NCBI GenBank assembly: GCA_011390205.1
Contig: JAABSX010000009.1
Location: 47,800 to 111,799, forward strand
DNA: 64,000 bases
Direction of reading: 5' to 3'
Source: Microscillaceae bacterium
GTDB taxonomy: Bacteria > Bacteroidota > Bacteroidia > Cytophagales > Microscillaceae
Shown piece after piece: positions 53,064 through 62,400 of this stretch. Both the position numbers and the translations under genes were made by a program. Numbering within the stretch: position 1 is the first letter of the stretch; each line of letters opens with the position of its first letter. The notes below the pieces were generated by a model, which worked only from the letters and a program-made list of their open reading frames with translations, was not told where the DNA came from and did not search any database.

Positions 53064-53498
53064 TTTGGCTGGGAGATAGCTCAAATATAGATTTACTAAA
53101 TGTTCTTTTGAAAAAATATTAAGATTTCACTAACAATTTTTAGTTTGCTCTGGCTGTAAATATTACATCAAAATATGTCAGTGTAATGCTTTAATAGCTG
53201 ACACATTATTGAATTTTTTGAGGAGTTATGAAGTATGCATAAGTTAATATTATTTTTTCAATATATAATTAGTGTTTATTAGCTATAAACAATATAATAT
53301 TTTTTATTATCTACTGTTATAACATTGATTTTTCTTAAATAAACTTAATATATATTACTTGTATTTGACGCTGCTAAATCGGATTATAGAGAAATAGTAT
53401 AGATGAATGTTCTTTTTTGTTCTACGAAAAGGTTTTATATTGGCACAAAAATAATCTAATCTCTCGAGATAGATACTCAAAACCTTAACAAGTCAAGT
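53064..53498. other. 435-base AT-rich region upstream of the giant PKD gene
   Basis: No gene is seen. A near-consensus promoter, TTTG (53416-53419), 16 bases, then TATATTGG (53436-53443, one mismatch to TAnnTTTG), lies about 55 bases before the next ATG. At about 53175-53213 there is an imperfect inverted arrangement TGTCAG...CTGACA whose half TCAGTGTAAT resembles the intergenic motif seen at 37681. Confidence 0.4.
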
Positions 53499-56400
53499 AT
53501 GAAGTACCTCTATAAAATCTATCTTTTAGTATTTTGCGTTTCTTTATTCCTTACTACTTTTAGCCAGGCCCAAACTGTAAACTTTAGCTCTACCATCACA
53601 CAAAATGGCTGTAATATTGCCACCTATGATTTTATATCTACCTACTTAGATGCAGGAGGAGACCCTCCAGTATCAGGCTCAGTATTTTATCATTGGGATT
53701 TTGGCAATGGTACACAATCATCAAGCGTGCCACAATCTACTGATGCCAATACACAGCGTGTATATACCGCACCAGGTCAATACAATGTGCGGCTCAGGGT
53801 GTATGATGGGGCTAGTTTTGCCAGTAATCTCCTAGCCCAAAGAATCGGAGTAGTTACGGTATTCACCAATGCCAGCCCTGACTTTAGTGCAGACCAAACC
53901 AATGGCTGTATCCCTTATACTGTTACACTCACAGACTTGACAGATTATACCAGCTCTCCGCTAGTAGGGGCTTTTGTGAGCCGTACTTGGAACTTCGGCG
54001 ATGGCAATACCACCACCGTGACTAATCCAGCCACCACTACCGTAACACATACTTACACCAATCCAGGGGATTTTCAGATAACACTTACCACAAGAACCTC
54101 AGGCGGAAGAGTAGGCGAAGAGTGCGTAGGCACACGTGTCAGACCTGCTTATATCAGGGTAAGGCACACACCCATAGCGGGCTTCACGGTAAATTCAACA
54201 CCCGCCCCTTGTACTTTGCCATTCACCCCTCAGTTTACCAATACTTCTACCATTGCTACCACACCTACACCTGCGGGCTCGATTACTTCTTACATTTGGA
54301 GATTTTATACAGATGCGACTGCTACCACAGAGACCTCCTTTTCGCCCATCACACGCACTACGGCTGCTCCTCCCACTTTGCCAGCAGGAGCATACTCAGC
54401 CACAGGCACTTATGCAGTCTCTCTGACGGCCATCTCCTCTACAGGCTGTACCAATACTTTTACCAACAATAGTGCGATAGTGATTACCAATCCTACAGCT
54501 GATTTTTCTCCCAATGCACTCGCAGGTACTTGTGCGGCTCAGGGGGCTACTTTTACAGATACTTCTACAGACAATCCTGTGAGCTGGAACTGGAACTTCC
54601 CAGGGGCTACGCCTGCTACTTCTTCAGCTCAGAATCCGACAGTAACTTACAATGCTGCTGGCACATTTAATGTAACATTGACCGCCACCTATGCCAATGG
54701 CTGTACTCGAACAGTGAGCAAACCTTATACAGTACGTCCTTTACCCAATGCTACTTTTTCGGTTATCCCTGTCGATGGCTATTGTAATGCCCCCAAAACC
54801 GTACAGTTTGTGCCGAATATAGCCAATCAACCAGGATATACTTTTTTCTGGAACTTTGGAGAAACCAATAATGCAGGTCTGAATCCTGGACCTACCAGCA
54901 CTGCATATAGCCCTACTAACTTGTATGAATTATATGGTGATTACGATGTAAGCCTAACCGTCACTGACCCCTCAGGCTGTACTACTACTTTTGTAGATGT
55001 GCTTCAGATTATTGAGCCTATTGTAACGATTGCACCCAGAACCCCTGTGCAGGGCTGTGCACCTCTGGATGTTACCTATGATTTTACAGCTTCTGCCATA
55101 GAGCCTATCACTAGATACACTATAGATTATGGAGATGGTACGGTTGTTACGTTTACCTCTCCTCCCACACCATTATCTATTCCAGCCAATCAGACTCACA
55201 CTTATAATGTAGCAGGCACTTATACGGCTTCTATCGAGATAGAAACTATCAATGGCTGTGTAAAGAAGGTCTTTTCTTCTCAACCCATACAAGTGGGTGA
55301 GCCTCCTACCATTAGCTCTGTTACAGTGGTCAATGGTGGTGGCACAGGCTGTAGAGGCCCCTTGAGTTTTACGCCTGTGTTTGCTCCAGGTGTTTTGGTA
55401 GACAGTGTATCTTATGATTACGGAGAGGGTGCTCCCTTTGGTACGAATACCGCTCCTTATAATGCTACCTACACATTTGCACAAAATGGCACACGGACAC
55501 TTACGGTAAGGGCATTTTACAATGGCTGCCCAATGCTGTTGCCTTATACTCAAAATATTACCATAGACGGGCCCATCGCCAATTTAGCCATTGTGGGGAA
55601 TGCAGATATTTGTACAGGAAGCAATGAAGCCTGTTTTAATATTTTAGGAAGTTTGCCCGCTACTTCTGGGGCTGCTGCCACTACCTATTCTCTTGCTTTT
55701 GGAGATGGGACAGTGCAGACAGGAAATTTATCAGATACAGGCTTGGGGAATATTTGCCATACATACAGTACTCCAGCAAGCTACCCTGTTACATTGACAT
55801 TGAGTGGCAATGGCTGTAATGATAATGTAAGTACTACCATTACCATTTCTACTACGGCAATTGTAAACTACAATGTACAGCCTAATCCAGCGGTTTCTTG
55901 CTCGGTCAATCAAATTACATTTACCAGTACTTCTGCATCTTCCTCATCAGGAGTAAGTGTTGTAGAGTATATCTGGGATTATGATGATGGAGTAATAGAC
56001 AATCTTCCTGCCCCTGGAGGTGCTACAACTACACATACATACATTCCTCGCAATACTCCTTATAATCCTAGCCTAAGCATACGTCTTAGCAATGGTTGTG
56101 TATATTCTATTGCTCCTGCTGATGTCAAGTCAGTAAATATTCAAGGGCCTATCCCTACCATCACGGGTTTGCCGAGCCTATCTGGCTGTACTACCGTACC
56201 TGTTAGTTTTCAAGGAAATGCCACCATTGTGCCAGGGGGCAATGCCATTACCAACTGGTTTTGGGATTTTGGAGACCCTGCCTCAGGTGTGAATAATACA
56301 AGTTCTTTGCAAAATCCTTCACATACCTTTGTGAGCCCTGGTACTTATACGATTACCTTACGTGTCAAAGATAATAATACACTTCCATCTGGTAATTCAG

Positions 56401-59400
56401 CTGCACCAGGTTGTGAAGCCATTGCTACAGCCACGGTACAAGTTTTTGCTAAGCCTGCAGTTTCTTTTACTCAGTCTCAGGCTGTTCCTTGTGTAGGCTC
56501 AGGAGTTGATTTTAATTTAACTACCAATGCGGGTGCAGGGGCTACTTATGTCTGGGATTTTGGAGATGGAGGTACAAGTACAGAGGCAAACCCTAACTAT
56601 GCCTTTGCTTCTATTCCCTTAGGAACAAGTGCCACACGTGTAGTAAGTGTAACCGTTACCTCAGTCAATGGTTGTGCTACTACATTTTCAAGAAATATCA
56701 CAGTCGCAAATCCAGATTTGGTCATCACTGCCAATGGGAGTGCTGCTCCTATCACCATTTCTTGCCCTCCTTCTAGTGTTAATTTTACTTCTACCATTAC
56801 TCCTTCGGTGGTTGCGGGCTCAGGCTGGACTTATCAGTGGGACTTTGGAGATGGCAATCAAGCCAATACGCCCAATGCCACCAATGATTATATCGCCCCC
56901 AATGCCCCCAGTATTTTTAATGTAACCCTCATTGCTACCAATAATGCCACAGGTTGCTCAGTTACTAAAAATCTTACAGCTTTCGTAACCATCAACGGGC
57001 CAAGAGGAACATTTGACTTCTCGCCTAAGATTGTTTGTTATCCTCAGACCGTTACTTTCCAGCTCACAAGCCAGCAAGGCTCGCCTACACAGATAGAGTG
57101 GGATCACGGAGATGGAACTACCAGTGGGCCATTGGCATTGCCAGGAGGTGCTACTCATACCTATACTTATACTAAGTCAGGTAATTTCTTACCTATTATG
57201 ACTTTGTATAACAGTACAGGTTGTAAAATTGGTTATCCTAGCACAGTGGGTAGAGTATTATCAAGCGGACCCCCATCAGCTAATTTTACTTGGACTGGTG
57301 GAGGGCAAATCTGTAGAGACGTAACTGTAAATTTTACTGATCAAAGTAGTCCTGATCCGCTTACTAACCCTGGTGCACCATTAAACCCACAAGTAAACCG
57401 CTGGACGTGGACAATCTACGATGGGCAGAATGATACTGACCCTATTTTGGCAGTGTATAATACGCAAAATCCTTCTCACGTCTTTACTCAAGCCAAGAGT
57501 TATAAAGTAAGGCTTTCAGTATTGAGTGCATTCAATCAAGGTGGAACGCCTGATGGCTGTCCTTCTACTATTGATAAAGAAATTACAATCGTAGAGCCAA
57601 GTGTAACTGCAGCGATTAATTCTATCTTACCCGCACAACGATGCCCAGGTGAGATTATCACCTTTACAGGTTCGGGCACTACTTCGGTAAGCCCTAGTAC
57701 ATTGACCTATCAGTGGAGATTTTTTAATAGAACAGGGGGACCCATCGAAGCAGATACTACGGGTGTCCTTATCGGTGTAGTGAATGGTGCTGTTGCTACA
57801 TTCTCATTTCCTGACCCTGGCACTTATGTAGCGAAGTTAGTAGTAAGAGATGTGGCACTATGTACAGGAGGGGCTGTATCCACTACTGAAGTGGTAGTAG
57901 ATCCATTGCCAACTTTTGCACCTTCTAGTGGGCCTGATAATCTAGCCGTCTGTGTAGGTGAAAATGCTTCATTTACTGTAATCGCCTCAGCCTCAGCCCT
58001 TGCAGCCCCTGGTGTAACATACCAATGGCAGGTCAATGATGGGGGAGGCTGGGCAGACATTTCCAATGGGGCTACCCTCGGAGGAGCAGTCTATGGAGGC
58101 ACTACCACCGATAATCTTACGATTACAGCCTCCAGTTTTAACCTGAATACATACCAATATAGGTGTATCATCACCAAGCAAAATACTACGGCTTGCCAAG
58201 CCATTTCTGCATCTGCTACACTTACCGTAAATCAAAATGCTACTACTGCGGTCATTAATCCACCCGTCAATCCAGAAGTATGTGATATCACCACTTATAC
58301 ACTCAGTGCCAATGCCCCTACAGTAGGGACAGGTACCTGGACAAAACTGGCAGGAAGCCCAGCAGGGGGCACTATCACCAATCCCAATGACCCTAACAGT
58401 GAGATTACAAGTTTACAATATGGGCTTTATACTTATCGCTGGACTATCTCCAATGGAGTCTGTCCTCCTACTTTTGCTGATTTTACCATTAGAAATGTAA
58501 GACCAGCCTTTGCAGGAACAGACCAAAATCTATGTAATGCTACTAGCTTCACATTAGCAGCCAATGACCCCGTAGCCTCTGGAAATGGAGTTACCTCAAC
58601 GGGGCAGTGGACTGTAGTGAGCGGACCAAATACGCCAACTGTAACCCCAATTAACTCCCCCAATGCTACTGTAACAGGAGTCATAGCCTCAACCACTCCT
58701 TATGTGTTTAGATGGACTATCACTGGCTCTTCTGCTTGTGGTACTTCAAGTGATGAGGTTTCTATCATTAATTCTCCATTGCCTACGGTAGTGAATCCAC
58801 TGCCCCAAACGGTCTGTGTAGGGCAAAGTGCTACTTTCTCTGTGAGTGGTGCACCTACATTACAATATCAATGGCAAGAAGATAATGGATCTGGAAGTGG
58901 TTTTGTGGATTTAGTGGATGGCGGAGTTTATTCAGGTGTAAGTACACAAACTCTAACCATTAGTAATCCGAATATTTCCTTCAATACGTTCCGATATAGG
59001 GTATTAGTTACCAATACAACTACTACCTGTAGTAATACCTCTAGTGCGGCAGAGCTTACTGTATTCCCAACACAAACCGATATTCTTACTGCTTCGCCTA
59101 CAGGGCCAGTTTGTGAGGGAACAAATGTTACGTTCTCACTGTCTAGTACTACCATAGGTTATACCTATCAACTAAGAGTTGGAGCAATACCCGTATCAGG
59201 TGTGCCAGTTATCAATGGAAATGGCTCTGCACAAAGTTTTATAGCCTTTACTCCCACTACTACAAATACTTATAATGTACTAGTCACAACTCCAACGGCC
59301 AATGGAGTAAATTGCCAACAACAACTTGCCTCCACTGCCGCAGTAACGGTAAGCCCAACCCCTACCATCTCTGCAGCAGGGCCCAACAAAACAGTTTGTG

Positions 59401-62400
59401 CAGCTAGTACAACCTTGAGCGCCAATGTACCTACCTCAGGAACAGGTACTTGGGTGCGTATCTCCGGGGCTGGAAATATCACAGCAGTCAATAACCCTAA
59501 TTCTAATGTCAATGCTTTGGGAATAGGAGATAATGTATTTGAATGGAGAATTAGCAGTGGAGCTTGTACCACTTCATCTTCTCAAATGACCATTACACGC
59601 CTTGCCTCAGGTAATGTAGCCGTAGCTGGTCCGAATCAAAATATATGTGCTCCGACCACAACTCTAAATGCCAATACTCCTATCAATGGAGGTGTAGGTA
59701 CTTGGACTACCTCAGGAATTGCGAACATAGATGACCCTAACTCACCCAACTCCTCAGTCTCCAACTTGGCTGTAGGAGCAAATATATTTACTTGGACAAT
59801 CGTGGATGCTTGTGGTACTACTACCTCGAGTGTTACTATCACAAGAGAGGAAGTGCCTACAGCCGCAGTAACAGGCCCTAATCAGAACTTATGTAATACC
59901 AACACCACTACATTAATTGCCAATACTTCTACTTCTGGCAATGGTCGGTGGTTCATTACAGCAGGTTTTGGTGTGTTTGCAGATGATACTGACCCTAATA
60001 CAGATGTTTCAAACTTAGCAGATGGTGTAAATACTTTTGAGTGGAGAATCTCTAACTCTTGTGGTACCTCCTCTGATTTTGTGGATGTGTTGGTTTCACC
60101 TACTCCATCTGTAGCTGTAGCAGGCATGGATCAAACATTCTGTGGCACTTCTACAGTGATGAATGCCACTGTGCCTACTATTGGTACAGGCACTTGGACA
60201 TTGGTAAGTGGTGCAGGTGTTATCAATAATCCCAACAGTGCTACTACGAGTATCACAGGATTAGACATTGGTCTAAATGTATTCCGATGGACAGTAGGCA
60301 ATGGTCTTTGTGCATCTACCTTTGATGAGGTAACCATTACCAGAGAAACCAATAATACTTTTGCCTATGCAGGCCCTAATCAAATCCTTTGTGGCACACA
60401 AGTTACACTTACTGCCAATACACCCTCAGCTGGCACAAATTTCTATTGGACATTAGCACCAGGCACTACCCTCATATCAGGTACTTTGGGTGTGGCAGGC
60501 GGTGCAAATGGTACGCCTACCATTACTGTAAATGGAATGGCATTGGGTGCAAACACCTTCAGATGGACAGTTACCAACTCTTGTGCTACTTCTATTTCTG
60601 ATGTAACTATCACAAGGGTAGATAATACCACCATAGCAGATGCAGGTACTAATCAAACTGTATGCACCGATAACATTACTTTACAAGGAAATACCCCAAC
60701 CGTAGGTACAGGTACTTGGAGTACTACCATGGCTGGAGTAAGCATCACCAATCCCAATGCTCCAAATACTACCATTACAGGCCTACCCCTTGGAAATACC
60801 ACCTTCACTTGGACCATCAATAATGGCGCTTGTACACCTACCACAAGCAATGTAGTAATCACTAGAAGAGAGAATATCACAGGGGTTATAGCCAATGCCT
60901 CAGCTACTACAGTTTGTGCCAACACTGTAGACTTGACAGGCTCAACACCAGATGCAGCCAACGGAGAAACAGGCACGTGGACAGTAATAACTGGCACAGC
61001 CACAGTAGGGACTCCTAGTAACCCTAGTATTACTATCAATAATCTATCTGATGGATTGAATACTTTCCGCTGGACAGTAGCTAATGCCTCCTGTACTCCT
61101 GTTTCAGCAGACATCAGCATCACCAAACTTACAGAACCCATAGCCTCAAATGCTGGCCCTAATCAGAGCATTTGTGCAGATACTTATACATTGAATGGAA
61201 ATGTTCCTGCTGTCGGAACAGGAACTTGGTCTTTACTGAGTGGCCCTACAGCAGTTTCCTTTGGCAATATAAATGCAGCCAACACAACTGTCAGTGGTTT
61301 GACAGGGGATGGCATTTATGTATTCCAGTGGGAAATTACTAATCCTCCTTGTGCATCTTCACAGAGTACAGTAAGCATCACAAGAAATGGAAACCCTGAC
61401 ATAGCTTCGGCAGGAGCTGCCCAGGATGTTTGTGGAAGTACGGCTACTTTAGCAGGCAATAATCCAACCATAGGAACTGGAACTTGGACAGTCATTCAAG
61501 GCGGAGGAACAGTTGATTTCCCTGCTCAATTTAACTCTACAGTCAGTGGCTTAACACCAGGGGTAAATAGATTCCGTTGGACAATCTCTAACGGGACTTG
61601 TACACCTACCACTTCCGAAGTAACCATTAATTCTTTTGAAAACCCTTCAGCTGCCAATGCAGGTGCAGATAACTTAGCCTGTGCTGCTGATGGAATTTTG
61701 AGTGCTGTCCCTCCTACGGTAGGCACAGGCACTTGGACACGCATCAGCGGAAGCGGCTCTATCACTAGCCCCAATAGCCCAAGCACTGCCGTTACTGGAC
61801 TTGCCTTAGGAGACAATGTCTTCCGCTGGACGGTCAGTAATGGAATTTGCCCTTCAGCTGCTAATTTTGATGAGGTAACACTGACCCGAAGAGGAAGTGT
61901 AAGCCTTTCAGTGGCAGGAGTAAGTGAAACCATCTGCGGAAATACTTACACCTTAAATGCAAATACGGTCAATACAGCACAAGGTGAAACTGGTACTTGG
62001 ACTGCCGTAGGCGGCACAATAGCCCCAGCAGATTTGAATAATCCAAACGCAACAGCTACTAACCTACAAGTAGGTGTAAATGCCTTTACTTGGACAGTAA
62101 ATAACGGCTGTGCCACTTCGGTTTCTACTGTATTCATCACCCGTGAGGATAATACAACGGCTGCCGATGCAGGAAATAATCAGAATATTTGTAATAATAG
62201 CACTACCTTGGCTGCCAATCAAGCCCTCGTAGGTGCGGGGCAGTGGGCGGTAGTTTCTGTTCCAGCACCATTGGCCACTACCGATATTACTTTTGATGAT
62301 GATACAAAATTCAATGCAATTGCCAGTGGAATGACTGCCCCAGGAAATTATGTGCTGCGTTGGACGATTACCAACAATGCCTGCGTACCTGCCATCACAT

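Noticed and set aside
53064..53498. Possible tRNA, ncRNA or CRISPR in the AT-rich gap
   Set aside because: No cloverleaf, no TTCGA-type arm and no regularly spaced repeats were seen.
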